64,000 nt of DNA from an uncultured Flavobacteriales bacterium (lineage in GTDB: Bacteria; Bacteroidota; Bacteroidia; Flavobacteriales_D; CAJJDF01): assembly GCA_937129365.1 (NCBI GenBank), contig CAKZNB010000047.1, positions 1-64,000 on the forward strand, written 5' to 3'. Position numbers and translations under genes: made by a program. How positions within the stretch are numbered: position 1 is the first letter of the stretch; every line of letters begins with the position of its first letter. The notes beneath the pieces are model-generated. The model made no database searches. It had not been told where the DNA came from and worked only from the letters and a program-made list of their open reading frames with translations. Below are positions 17,584-26,113 of the stretch, in pieces.

Positions 17584-19389
17584 ATGAAAAATCTCATTCG
17601 CCATATTATTCTTGTTACATTCTCCCTTTTATTGGGATTAAGTTCTTTTTCGCAGAGTGATAGTCAAAAAGAATCCGAGATTCAATTATTAATTATCTCT
17701 TTTCAGCAAAATAGATATTCTAAGCCTAAAAAAGCAAAATCGGATATAACAAAAGCAGTGTCAATTGCCGAAACTATTAAAGAAAAAAATTATCTCGTTT
17801 CAACCAAAATATTGTTGGGTCAGTTTTATGATGATAATAATAATTCTAAAAAAGCACTAGCAGAATATACCGAAGCACTTAAAATTGCTAAAGAAATTAA
17901 CGATATATCAGGTATTGCCTCTGCAGAATACAACATTGGATATTGGTACCACACACAAGACGGAGATTCAAGAAAAAAAGAAGCTCTTGAACATTTTAAA
18001 AAAGCAGTTGAATATGCAAAAAGAGCTAAGGATAAAAATCTATTAGCTAAGTCTTATAACTTAGTTGCTCTATCGCATTATGATTTAGATGAGTTGGAAG
18101 AATCTAATCAAAACGCAATCAATGCTTTAATCATTTTCAGAGAGTTGGAAAACAGAAGAAGAATGGCTCAAAGTTATTTGATTTTGGCAAGAGTATTCAA
18201 TAAAAAAGATGATTTTACTGAGGCAATTCAATACCTTGATAGTGCAATTGTAATTCATAATGAAACTAAAAATACCCTTGAAACAAACAATGCTTTGCTC
18301 ACAAAGGCAGAAATTTATTTCAGGAAAAAAGAATATAAAAAAGCAATAAAAATTGCAAAAGAAGTAGAAGAAAGTCCGACAGTAATGTATGATCAAAAAC
18401 TCTATGCACTTGAATTGTTGTATTTGATAAATAAATCTATGAATAGGCCTTCTGCATCGTTGGATTATCTTGAAGAAAGTAAATTTATGAGAGATAGTTT
18501 GTTTCAATTGGAGAGAAATAAAATGAGAGAAAGTGTTGCTTCTGAATTGGAAGCAAAAAATAAATTGAAAACATTTGAAAAAGAGGCAGAAATTAGTGAT
18601 TTACAATTGAAACAAAGCAGGTATTTGACCTGGGCATTGATTGGCATTTCTATTTTGATGTTACTTGTTGCGTTAGTTTCTTTTTTATTTTATCGTCAGA
18701 ACAAAATGAAATCTGAAAAGGAAAAAATAAAATTGGAACAAGAAAGTATTCAACTTGAACAAAAGTTGTTGAGAACACAAATGAACCCACATTTTATTGC
18801 TAATTCATTGGCTGCAATTCAAGGGAATATCTACAAACAAGACAAAGAAAAATCGGTAACCTATCTTTCTAAATTTGCAAAATTGATGCGTTTTATTCTT
18901 GAAAGTTCAAGAGAAAAAGAAGTGTTGCTCGAAAAGGAAATTATCAGTTTGACCAACTATCTTGATTTACAAAAATTATTGCTCGAAGAGAAATTGGTTT
19001 ATGAAATTAATGTGCCAAATGGGCTTAATGTTGATGAATATAAAATTCCACCGATGCTTATCCAACCTTTTGTAGAAAATGCGATAGTTCATGGAATTGA
19101 ATTAAAAACTGAACCTGGAAAAGTGTTGTTAAGTTTTGAAAAAGAAGAAGATACATTAAAAGTAACAATTGAAGATGATGGGTTAGGAAGAAAAAAGGTG
19201 AATGAGATTTATGAAAAAAGAAAGTCAAGTCATTTGTCATTTTCAACTAATATTACCAATGAACGAATTGATAAAATGAACACAGAATCTAAAGGAAATA
19301 TTAGCTCGGTTACCCAAGATGTTATTAAAAATGACGAGGTAGTGGGAACAAGAGTTGAATTGATTTTACCACTTAAAAGTGTGTACTAA
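17584..19389 (+). CDS. TPR sensor histidine kinase, LytS type (His_kinase family)
   Basis: The product is 601 residues. A signal peptide ends near SSFSQ, and about seven TPR-like helical repeats occupy residues 30-330. A membrane helix lies at about 348-369, then a coiled coil, then the His_kinase (PF06580-like) domain with H-box LRTQMNPHFIANSLAAI around residue 400, and a HATPase domain with PPMLIQPFVENAIVHGIE and DDGLGRK. The usual H-box reads HFIFNSLN; here the second F is A. It is followed 12 nt later by its LytTR partner. The TPR region faces the periplasm and presumably senses an envelope signal. Confidence 0.93.
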   Translation: MKNLIRHIILVTFSLLLGLSSFSQSDSQKESEIQLLIISFQQNRYSKPKKAKSDITKAVSIAETIKEKNYLVSTKILLGQFYDDNNNSKKALAEYTEALKIAKEINDISGIASAEYNIGYWYHTQDGDSRKKEALEHFKKAVEYAKRAKDKNLLAKSYNLVALSHYDLDELEESNQNAINALIIFRELENRRRMAQSYLILARVFNKKDDFTEAIQYLDSAIVIHNETKNTLETNNALLTKAEIYFRKKEYKKAIKIAKEVEESPTVMYDQKLYALELLYLINKSMNRPSASLDYLEESKFMRDSLFQLERNKMRESVASELEAKNKLKTFEKEAEISDLQLKQSRYLTWALIGISILMLLVALVSFLFYRQNKMKSEKEKIKLEQESIQLEQKLLRTQMNPHFIANSLAAIQGNIYKQDKEKSVTYLSKFAKLMRFILESSREKEVLLEKEIISLTNYLDLQKLLLEEKLVYEINVPNGLNVDEYKIPPMLIQPFVENAIVHGIELKTEPGKVLLSFEKEEDTLKVTIEDDGLGRKKVNEIYEKRKSSHLSFSTNITNERIDKMNTESKGNISSVTQDVIKNDEVVGTRVELILPLKSVY

Positions 19390-19401
19390 AATTACAGAAT
19401 T

Positions 19402-20145
19402 ATGAAAACAATAATTGTAGACGACAGAAATAGCATCCGAGAATTTATCATTCAATTGCTTGAAAATGTAGAGGGAATAGAAATAGTTGGCGAAGCTGAA
19501 AATGTAGACAAGGCAATTTCTATAATTAATGACAAGAAACCTGAGTTAATCCTGTTGGATATACAAATGCCTGATGGCAATGGGTTTGAAGTGCTAGAAG
19601 GAATAAACTATGATGATTACAAAGTGATATTTATTACCTCTCACGAGGAATTTGCCATTAAAGCCTTTAAATACAGTGCGTTGGATTATGTGGTAAAACC
19701 AATTGACCCAGAAGTGTTTTATCATGCTATCGAAAAGGCAAAAAGCCACTTTTCTTCCTCGGATCAGCAGGTAAAAATTAAAAGCTTAATTGAGAATTTA
19801 ACAGGAAATAAAACGACTAAAAAATTGGTGCTAAACACCCAAGAAACTGTGCATGTAGTAAGTAGTGAAGATGTAACAAGGTGCGAATCTGACGGGAGTT
19901 ATACCAATGTATATTTGAAGGACAGAAAACTCATGATGTCAAAAAAATTAAAAGATTTTGAAGAATTATTATCCGGTTTATCTTTTTACAGAACTCACCG
20001 TTCGCATTTGATAAACTTGAATTTTGTAGATAGGTACGAAAAAAGAGATGGTGGCTACATCATCATGAAAGACGAGAGTTCTATCCCGCTTTCTGCAGCA
20101 AAAAAGGATGAGTTTTTTGAGTTGTTGGTGGCGATAAATTCTTAA
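19402..20145 (+). CDS. LytTR-family response regulator
   Basis: The product is 247 residues. The receiver domain holds the acidic pair D7-D8 (IIVDDRN), phosphoacceptor D53 in LLDIQMPDGNGF, and the conserved lysine in YVVKPIDP. The LytTR DNA-binding domain spans about 140-245, with RCESDGSYTNVYLKD, FYRTHRSHLINLNFVDRYEKRDGG and IPLSAAKKDEF. It pairs with the LytS-type kinase encoded just upstream. Its stop codon is followed after 2 nt by the GTG of an HNH nuclease gene, so the nuclease is probably translated from the same mRNA. Confidence 0.95.
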   Translation: MKTIIVDDRNSIREFIIQLLENVEGIEIVGEAENVDKAISIINDKKPELILLDIQMPDGNGFEVLEGINYDDYKVIFITSHEEFAIKAFKYSALDYVVKPIDPEVFYHAIEKAKSHFSSSDQQVKIKSLIENLTGNKTTKKLVLNTQETVHVVSSEDVTRCESDGSYTNVYLKDRKLMMSKKLKDFEELLSGLSFYRTHRSHLINLNFVDRYEKRDGGYIIMKDESSIPLSAAKKDEFFELLVAINS

Positions 20146-20147
20146 TT

Positions 20148-20765
20148 GTGAATAGTTGGAAAGAAGACATAATTAAAGCGCTTAATCAAATTGGTGGTGA
20201 AGGTCATTACAATGATATTTATTCTGCTGTAGAAGATATAAGGGGTATAAATAATTTACCAAAATCATGGAAAGCAATAGTTAGAGGTTCAATCGAAACT
20301 TATTCATCTGATTCTGAAAAATATGATAAAAAAAATGATTTATTTTACAGTGTTGATGGAATTGGTAAAGGAATATGGGGGTTGAATAGTTACCAATCAG
20401 ATAAAGTAAATGTAGACTTAACAGAAGATGATATCGAATTTCCTGAGGGTAAAAAAAAATTAAGACAACATATTTTAAGAGAGACAAATCCAAAACTTAT
20501 TAGGCTTGCGAAACAAAATTTTATAGCTAAATATTCTAAACTTTACTGTGAAATATGTGGTTTTGATTTTAATGAAAAATATGGAGAAATTGGAAATAAT
20601 TTTATCGAGGGACACCATATTAAAGCCGTATCTGAATTAAAACTAAATGAAAAAACTAAAGTTTCTGATATAGTAATGGTTTGCTCTAATTGTCATAGAA
20701 TGCTTCACAGAAAAAGACCTTGGATATCAAAAAATGATTTAAAAAAATTAATACAAAAAGTTTAA
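20148..20765 (+). CDS. HNH endonuclease with N-terminal winged-helix-like domain
   Basis: The product is 205 residues. The N-terminal 85 residues (ALNQIGGEGHYNDIYSAVED, SWKAIVRGSIETYSSDS, GIGKGIWGL) resemble the small helix-turn-helix domain often fused to restriction nucleases. The C-terminal HNH domain has C134/C137 (CEICG), H156-H157 (EGHHIKAV), and C179, N181, C182 and H187 (VCSNCHRMLH), as in McrA-type HNH enzymes. The start is a GTG 2 nt after the regulator stop; no other Met is available before the HNH core. No methyltransferase is adjacent, so modification-dependent restriction is one possibility. The function is inferred from domains only. Confidence 0.85.
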   Translation: MNSWKEDIIKALNQIGGEGHYNDIYSAVEDIRGINNLPKSWKAIVRGSIETYSSDSEKYDKKNDLFYSVDGIGKGIWGLNSYQSDKVNVDLTEDDIEFPEGKKKLRQHILRETNPKLIRLAKQNFIAKYSKLYCEICGFDFNEKYGEIGNNFIEGHHIKAVSELKLNEKTKVSDIVMVCSNCHRMLHRKRPWISKNDLKKLIQKV

Positions 20766-20767
20766 TC

Positions 20768-21586
20768 TCACCTAACAACTTTATATTTCCTTTTAGCGGT
20801 ATTTCTGGAGCAGCTATTCCAATGCCACCATTCAGTTTGAATGTTGAAAAAACCTGCTTTTTTCATCACTTTTCGCAATAATTTGCGGTTTTTGATGTGT
20901 TTTTCGGTCAATTTTCCCTCTTTTAGTAATTTTTGCTCTTGGCGAGGATGAGCTAATTTCCCAATAAAATCAAACGGAGTTCCCATATCTAATTCTTCTC
21001 CACTTTTTGTAGCTAAAGAAATATCTACTGCTGCTCCATAATTATGGATAGAATGATTTCGGGGATTGGATAAAAACTTTGTCTTCTCTCTAATTGGCAT
21101 TTTCAGTGTGTCCCACATTTTTTGTTGCACAAATACTGGTCGAACTGCATCAAAAATAAGTAAGGTCAAGGTTGAATCTTCTTCTTGAAGATATTGGTAG
21201 GCTTTTTTTAATTTTTCTGCAACATCGGGTTGGCAAAATGCTTTTTCTAACTCCCCGTACATGTCAATCCCAACAAAATTATCCGTAGTTGAGTATTTTA
21301 AATGTACTTGTATATTTGGAGCAACAGATTGAATATCAACCAATCCGAAACTTATTAAATGTTGTTCCAAACTCATAGAATCATTCTTATAAAATCCCGT
21401 TGATTGTTCTTTTTTGGGCTTTATAAATTTTAATGAATCAACTTTTTCAACTAATTTTTTGTAAGAGATAGTATCCAAAACCTCAACTTGCTTTGTAGGT
21501 TCTTGTTGATTATTCTCTATATTTGTTTCGCACGAAATAATAAAAAGAAGTATCAATAAATAAGATAAGTTTCTTAATTTCAACAT
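20768..21586 (-). CDS. D-Ala-D-Ala dipeptidase, VanX/DdpX-like lipoprotein (peptidase M15D)
   Basis: The product is 272 residues with a lipoprotein signal (LLFIISC, lipidated Cys19). M15D zinc and catalytic residues are present: SIHNYGAAVDIS gives H181 and D188, and EWWHW gives catalytic E252 and ligand H255. The family cleaves D-Ala-D-Ala dipeptides. Envelope lipoprotein versions in Bacteroidota are thought to act in cell-wall turnover rather than glycopeptide resistance, and no vanH or vanA is near. The gene is convergent with the HNH nuclease, with only 2 nt between the stops. Confidence 0.9.
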   Translation of the reverse strand: MLKLRNLSYLLILLFIISCETNIENNQQEPTKQVEVLDTISYKKLVEKVDSLKFIKPKKEQSTGFYKNDSMSLEQHLISFGLVDIQSVAPNIQVHLKYSTTDNFVGIDMYGELEKAFCQPDVAEKLKKAYQYLQEEDSTLTLLIFDAVRPVFVQQKMWDTLKMPIREKTKFLSNPRNHSIHNYGAAVDISLATKSGEELDMGTPFDFIGKLAHPRQEQKLLKEGKLTEKHIKNRKLLRKVMKKAGFFNIQTEWWHWNSCSRNTAKRKYKVVR

Positions 21587-21612
21587 AATTCAAAGTTACT
21601 AATTATTACAAA

Positions 21613-22128
21613 ATGGAAAATCAACATTTTTTAGACGAAAAAGAACTCAATATCGGGAACGAAAGACCTACATTTTTAACTGTACTTTGCATTATTACTT
21701 TTGTAGTTAGTGGTTTTTTTCTGTTGTATTCTATATTCAGTGCAATTACTTATGACGAAAATGTAGTGAGGCAATCTATGGAAATTCAAATTTCCGAAAT
21801 TGAAGAAAGTCCAGAATTATCGGAAAATCCTATGGCAAAAAAAATTGCTGATGGACTTATAGTAACCAGCGAAGAAGAAATAGCCAACCATACTTTGTTA
21901 ACTCTCATTGGGTTTATCTCGTTAATCTTAAGTCTTTTAGGCGCTTATTTTATGTATAACTTGAAGAAAATTGGTTTTCATTTATATACTCTCTCAAAAA
22001 TAATTGCTCTAGTTCCTCTTCTTATTTACACAGTTTCTTTGGTGGTAGGCATAGGATATTTTGCAATCGGATTTTTCTCTCTTGCATTTATTATTATGTA
22101 TTCGAGAAATTTGAAGTATATGAGCTAG
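21613..22128 (+). CDS. Small polytopic membrane protein, function unknown
   Basis: The product is 171 residues. Hydrophobic helices are seen at FLTVLCIITFVVSGFFLLYS, LLTLIGFISLILSLLGAYFM and the C-terminal LVPLLIYTVSLVVG...SLAFIIMYS, giving about four membrane segments. Between the first two is an acidic loop (EIEESPELSENP). I do not recognise a characterised family. The gene is divergent from the VanX-like gene (26 nt). Its stop overlaps the rlmN stop on the other strand through a shared CTAG. Confidence 0.75.
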   Translation: MENQHFLDEKELNIGNERPTFLTVLCIITFVVSGFFLLYSIFSAITYDENVVRQSMEIQISEIEESPELSENPMAKKIADGLIVTSEEEIANHTLLTLIGFISLILSLLGAYFMYNLKKIGFHLYTLSKIIALVPLLIYTVSLVVGIGYFAIGFFSLAFIIMYSRNLKYMS

Positions 22129-23171
22129 TTTTTATTAGCCAACTGCCCACAAGCTGCGTCAATATCTTTTCCTCTACTTCTGCGGACATTTGCAGGAACA
22201 CCGTTTCTCTCCAAAAAATTAGCAAATTTCTCAGTAGATCTTGAATCTGATTTCTCAAATTCACCTTCATCAATTGGGTTATATTCAATCAAATTTACTT
22301 TTGATGGAACATGTTTACAGAACTCTACGAGCTCATTTGCCTCTTTTAGTGAATCATTCACACCATTGAATAAACAGTATTCGTAAGTCACCATATTACC
22401 CGTTTTATCGTAATAATACTTTAATGCATCAGCTAAAGATTCAAGAGAATTTTGTTGGTTAATTTCCATTATCTTATCCCGTGCCTCGTCATTGGTAGCA
22501 TGGAGCGAAAGTGCTAAATTAAATTTAACCCCATCGTCTCCCAATTTCATTATCATTTTAGAAATACCAGCTGTAGAAACTGTAATTCTTCTTGATGCCA
22601 TTCCCAACCCTTCGTCAGAAGTAATTTTCTTAACTGATTCCAAGGTGTTTTTGTAATTCAAAAGAGGCTCTCCCATTCCCATGTATACAATATTGGTAAG
22701 CGATTTCTGGTAGTTTTCTTGGGCTAATTTATTTATTTCAACTACTTGGTCATAAATCTCATCGTAAGTCAAATTACGCATTCTTTTGAGCTTTCCTGTG
22801 GCACAAAATGAACAAGCCAAACTACATCCAACTTGCGAAGAGATACAAGCCGTCATTCTCTTTTTTGTAGGAATCAACACTCCTTCTACAATACTTCCGT
22901 CATAGAGTTTGAACCCACATTTTATAGTTCCATCTTTACTAATTTGTTTAGTATCAATGGTTAGTTTATTAAAGTAAAAATGTTGCTTTAGTAATTCTCT
23001 CGTGTCTTTTGAAATATTACTCATATTCTCAAAAGAAGTAAAAGATTTTTTCCAAACCCAATCAAATACTTGGTTTGCTCGAAATTTCTTTTCCCCATTT
23101 TCTTCAAAAAAAGTAATAAGCTCTTCTTGAGAAAGTGCTCTGATATTTCTCTTTTTGATTTCGGTTTCCAT
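22125..23171 (-). CDS. rlmN: 23S rRNA (adenine2503-C2)/tRNA (adenine37-C2) methyltransferase
   Basis: RlmN is a radical SAM enzyme that methylates A2503 of 23S rRNA and A37 of some tRNAs. The product is 348 residues. The iron-sulfur cluster motif is CSLACSFC (C116, C120, C123), followed by GMGEPLLNY and the C-terminal region around RSRGKDIDAACGQL, which contains the methyl-carrying cysteine. The ATG at 23171 gives the usual N-terminus (RALSQEELITFFEENGEKKFRANQVFDWVW). It is 12 nt downstream of the SPOR-like gene on the same strand. Confidence 0.97.
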   Translation of the reverse strand: METEIKKRNIRALSQEELITFFEENGEKKFRANQVFDWVWKKSFTSFENMSNISKDTRELLKQHFYFNKLTIDTKQISKDGTIKCGFKLYDGSIVEGVLIPTKKRMTACISSQVGCSLACSFCATGKLKRMRNLTYDEIYDQVVEINKLAQENYQKSLTNIVYMGMGEPLLNYKNTLESVKKITSDEGLGMASRRITVSTAGISKMIMKLGDDGVKFNLALSLHATNDEARDKIMEINQQNSLESLADALKYYYDKTGNMVTYEYCLFNGVNDSLKEANELVEFCKHVPSKVNLIEYNPIDEGEFEKSDSRSTEKFANFLERNGVPANVRRSRGKDIDAACGQLANKN

Positions 23172-23183
23172 GAGTAAACTGAA

Positions 23184-23675
23184 TTAATCTTCGATAATCG
23201 GAAGCTCAATCATATCCGAAATAATCAATGTATTTGGAAACAATTCCTTAATCTCATTCTGAAATTTTTCTGCCTCTAATCGAGTTCTAAAATTGCCAAC
23301 TCGCAATCTAAAGTTTGGTGCTTTGTAATCGATGTATGTTTTGTGGCTTCTATGTGCCGCCATACACCTTGCTCTTTCAGAGTCAACATTTCCTTTTGTT
23401 GAAGAAGAAATTACTTGAACTCTATACCCTTTTATAATAGGTTTTTTTGTAGTCCCGCCAGCCAAATCATCAGAAACTTTGTCAATTCTTTTGTCTTTTT
23501 TTACAGATACTTTTCCTGGTTTTGTAGATTTTTTTAATCCAAAAACTGTATCTGTGGTTTTTACCGAATCAGTGTTAGCGGGGTATACTTTCCATTCAGA
23601 ATTACTTGTTGAATCTTGAGAAAATCCAAGAATTGAAAAAGCAGATACTAGTATTATTAAAACTATATTTTTCAT
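23184..23675 (-). CDS. SPOR-domain-like secreted protein
   Basis: The product is 163 residues. A signal peptide (MKNIVLIILVSAFSILGFSQ) is followed by a basic, Ser/Thr/Lys-rich linker and a C-terminal SPOR-like domain from about residue 83 (GYRVQVISSSTKGNVDSERA ... FRLRVGNFRTRLEAEKFQNEI). SPOR domains bind septal peptidoglycan strands lacking stem peptides. It probably acts in the periplasm and is co-transcribed with rlmN. Confidence 0.82.
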   Translation of the reverse strand: MKNIVLIILVSAFSILGFSQDSTSNSEWKVYPANTDSVKTTDTVFGLKKSTKPGKVSVKKDKRIDKVSDDLAGGTTKKPIIKGYRVQVISSSTKGNVDSERARCMAAHRSHKTYIDYKAPNFRLRVGNFRTRLEAEKFQNEIKELFPNTLIISDMIELPIIED

Positions 23676-23766
23676 TATAAAACGCTTATTTATGAAAGCT
23701 TAATGCAAGGATTAAGCCAAAAAATTCTTATCAAAAGTACACCAAATCTTAGGGGTAACGGATATT

Positions 23767-24747
23767 TTAGTTAGAAATTATCTCAAACAGCTTATCCAAG
23801 TTTGGAGTAAGTATCACTTCAATTCTTCTGTTAGCTGCTTTATCTTCTCCCACAGGATTGTATTGACTTCTACCAGCAGCAGTTAATATGGTTGGGCTAA
23901 TAGAGCTATTTGCAGTCATTATTTCTACTACTGATGTTGCTCTCAGCACACTCAACTCCCAGTTGTTTTTTGGATGATTGCTTGATTTTAAAGCATCAGA
24001 ATCTGTGTGTCCTTCCACCACAATCTCTAGTTCTTCTTCTCCTTCAAGTGCTTTTGCCAATTGGATTACAGCCACTTTTCCTTCTGTACCCACCTTAGTA
24101 CTTCCAGATGCAAATAATAGCTTTGCCTCTAAGCTTACATATACTTTCCCGTTTTTTTGAACTACGGTTAATCCTTTGTTTTCAAATGCCAATAATGCTT
24201 TTGATACTTTTTCTTTCAATGCATTTACAGCTGCATCTTTTTTAGCAATCAACTCTTCCAATTCTTTTACCCTTTGTTCTCTTAACTCCAATGCATTTTG
24301 CTTGTTTTCAAGAGTAACTTTAAGTGCGTTCAAGTCTTTTTCTAATTTATTCAACTCATCTTCCTTTTCTTGTAATTCTCTTTGAGTTTTATCTAGTTTG
24401 TTAGATAATGTAGAATTTTCTTTTGAAGAATTAGCTAACATTCTATCGTACCTCAATAAAATATCATCATGTAGTTTTTTCAACTTATCATATTGTTGCT
24501 CTTTTTCTACAAATTTTCTTTTAGCATCAGATAGTTCAGTTTTGAACTCATCAAGCTCAGCTTTTTTTGATGCCAATGCTTGGGTCAATTCAGTGTTTTC
24601 ATTTTTGAATTGCTCATTTTCAGTTTGATACTGAGCCAATTCCTTTTGGCATTGTTCGTTCTTTGCTTTAAGATCTTCATACTTTTTTGCTGGAACACAG
24701 CTAAAAATTAATGAAGAAAGTATTAAAAGACTAGTTATTTTTTTCAT
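23767..24747 (-). CDS. OmpA-family lipoprotein with long coiled coil
   Basis: The product is 326 residues. The lipobox is SLIFSC (Cys17). Residues about 20-185 form a long coiled coil rich in K, E, L and Q. The C-terminal OmpA-like domain carries LFASGSTKV, VEGHTDSDAL, NWELSVLRATSVVEIM and AAGRSQYNPVGEDKAANRRIEVILTP, the last two being the peptidoglycan-binding motifs. It probably links the outer membrane to peptidoglycan. The gene stands alone between two minus-strand neighbours with AT-rich gaps. Confidence 0.92.
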   Translation of the reverse strand: MKKITSLLILSSLIFSCVPAKKYEDLKAKNEQCQKELAQYQTENEQFKNENTELTQALASKKAELDEFKTELSDAKRKFVEKEQQYDKLKKLHDDILLRYDRMLANSSKENSTLSNKLDKTQRELQEKEDELNKLEKDLNALKVTLENKQNALELREQRVKELEELIAKKDAAVNALKEKVSKALLAFENKGLTVVQKNGKVYVSLEAKLLFASGSTKVGTEGKVAVIQLAKALEGEEELEIVVEGHTDSDALKSSNHPKNNWELSVLRATSVVEIMTANSSISPTILTAAGRSQYNPVGEDKAANRRIEVILTPNLDKLFEIISN

Positions 24748-24794
24748 GACTTTATTTTTAAAAACTCTTAGTATTAAAGGGAATTATTAAGTTA

Positions 24795-24802
24795 CAAATA
24801 TA
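24795..24802 (-). promoter_or_regulatory. -7 promoter element (TATATTTG) for the OmpA-like gene
   Basis: On the minus strand TATATTTG matches TAnnTTTG and lies 47 nt upstream of the start codon at 24747, within the 134-nt gap after proline dehydrogenase. Confidence 0.35.
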
Positions 24803-24881
24803 CAAAATTAAAGCCTTGAGCTTTATTAAAATATGGTAAGTAAATAAAAGAGAATTGTTAATTACTTTAAGGTATGGGGTT

Positions 24882-26033
24882 TCACTTTTTATTGAGTTTT
24901 CTGCGTTTCATTTCATCAGAAATCAAAGACAATTCTCTACCAGTTTGTCCAGCTACCGAGGTGTTTTCTTCCGCTCTTCTTATCAAGTAAGGAATTACAT
25001 CTTTTACTGGCCCGTAAGGCACATATTTAGCCACATTGTAACCAGCGTTTGAGAGATTAAAACTAATGTGATCACTCATTCCTAAAAGTTGTGCAAAATA
25101 GTAATCAGGATTTTTTTTGTCTAGGTTTTTCTTTTCCATAAGATCAACCATGAGCATTGAACTAGCTTCGTTATGTGTTCCCACACACACAGCAATATTA
25201 TTATCTACACAATATTTCACAGCCAAATCATAATCTCTGTCAGTAGCTTCTTTATCTGGTTGAATTGGTGATGGATAATTATTTTCTTCAGCTCTTTTTC
25301 GCTCTTTTTCCATGTAAGCTCCTCTTACTAATTTTACTCCTATTTTAAAATTAGTTTCATTAGTGTGAAGTTGTTTTAAATAATCCAATCTGTCCCATCT
25401 GTATAGCTGAACTGTATTGTATACAATGGCTTTTTCCTTGTTATATTTTTCCATCATTGCTTCAGCAATTCTGTCAATTGCATCTTGTATCCAAGATTCC
25501 TCGGCATCAATCAATATTGGTGTGTTTGAGTTAAAAGCTGCGTTACATAGTCGGTCAACTCTTGCTAATCCTGCATAATATTCGTTATGATTTTCAGGAG
25601 CCTTTTTATTAAATTTTTCTAACAAATCGAATTGCATAACCCCAGATACTTTAAAAACAATGAAAGGGATTTCATGATGTATTGAGGCTAAATTAATTCC
25701 GGTCTCAAGTTCTTTACAACAATTTTCAAGTTCTTCTTCGGCTTCTTTTGCCTCGAGAGAATAATCAAGGATTGTGCCTACTCCATAACTATCTAATTTA
25801 TTAATTACAGACTTACATTCTTCAATATTTTCACCTCCACAAAATTGTTTGAAAATCGTTTTTTTTATGATCCCAGTAATTGGCAATCTCAATTTGAGTG
25901 CAATATTAGTTGCCGCTTTTCCAAAAGAAATTAGTGAGTTATTCCCAATTAATTTAAACAGCCTGTGAGCCCATTTAAGTTCGGAATTAGATTTACCAGA
26001 AAAAGCTACTTCGGTATTATCAAAAGAAAGCAT
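24882..26033 (-). CDS. Proline dehydrogenase
   Basis: A monofunctional, FAD-dependent enzyme oxidises proline to pyrroline-5-carboxylate. The product is 383 residues from the ATG at 26033 (MLSFDNTEVAFSG), the usual Bacteroidota start; the frame extends 17 codons further but that sequence is not conserved-looking. Motifs are FKVSGVM, DAEESWIQDAID, FKIGVKLVRGAYMEKER, VCVGTHNEASS, QLLGMSDHISFNL and the C-terminal YVPYGPVKDVIPYLIRRAEE. It is in the same orientation as the Kir channel and FKBP genes upstream. Confidence 0.94.
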   Translation of the reverse strand: MLSFDNTEVAFSGKSNSELKWAHRLFKLIGNNSLISFGKAATNIALKLRLPITGIIKKTIFKQFCGGENIEECKSVINKLDSYGVGTILDYSLEAKEAEEELENCCKELETGINLASIHHEIPFIVFKVSGVMQFDLLEKFNKKAPENHNEYYAGLARVDRLCNAAFNSNTPILIDAEESWIQDAIDRIAEAMMEKYNKEKAIVYNTVQLYRWDRLDYLKQLHTNETNFKIGVKLVRGAYMEKERKRAEENNYPSPIQPDKEATDRDYDLAVKYCVDNNIAVCVGTHNEASSMLMVDLMEKKNLDKKNPDYYFAQLLGMSDHISFNLSNAGYNVAKYVPYGPVKDVIPYLIRRAEENTSVAGQTGRELSLISDEMKRRKLNKK

Positions 26034-26113
26034 AAGCAAAAAATCAAAATATTTAGCCTGATAATAGACCTGCCAAATGTACACTAATTATTTTTATAAT
26101 TTATTGAGTAGAT

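Noticed and set aside
20768-21586. Vancomycin resistance gene (VanX)
   Set aside because: The catalytic family is the same, but there is no VanH, VanA or VanRS nearby, and lipoprotein M15D enzymes are ordinary envelope genes in Bacteroidota.
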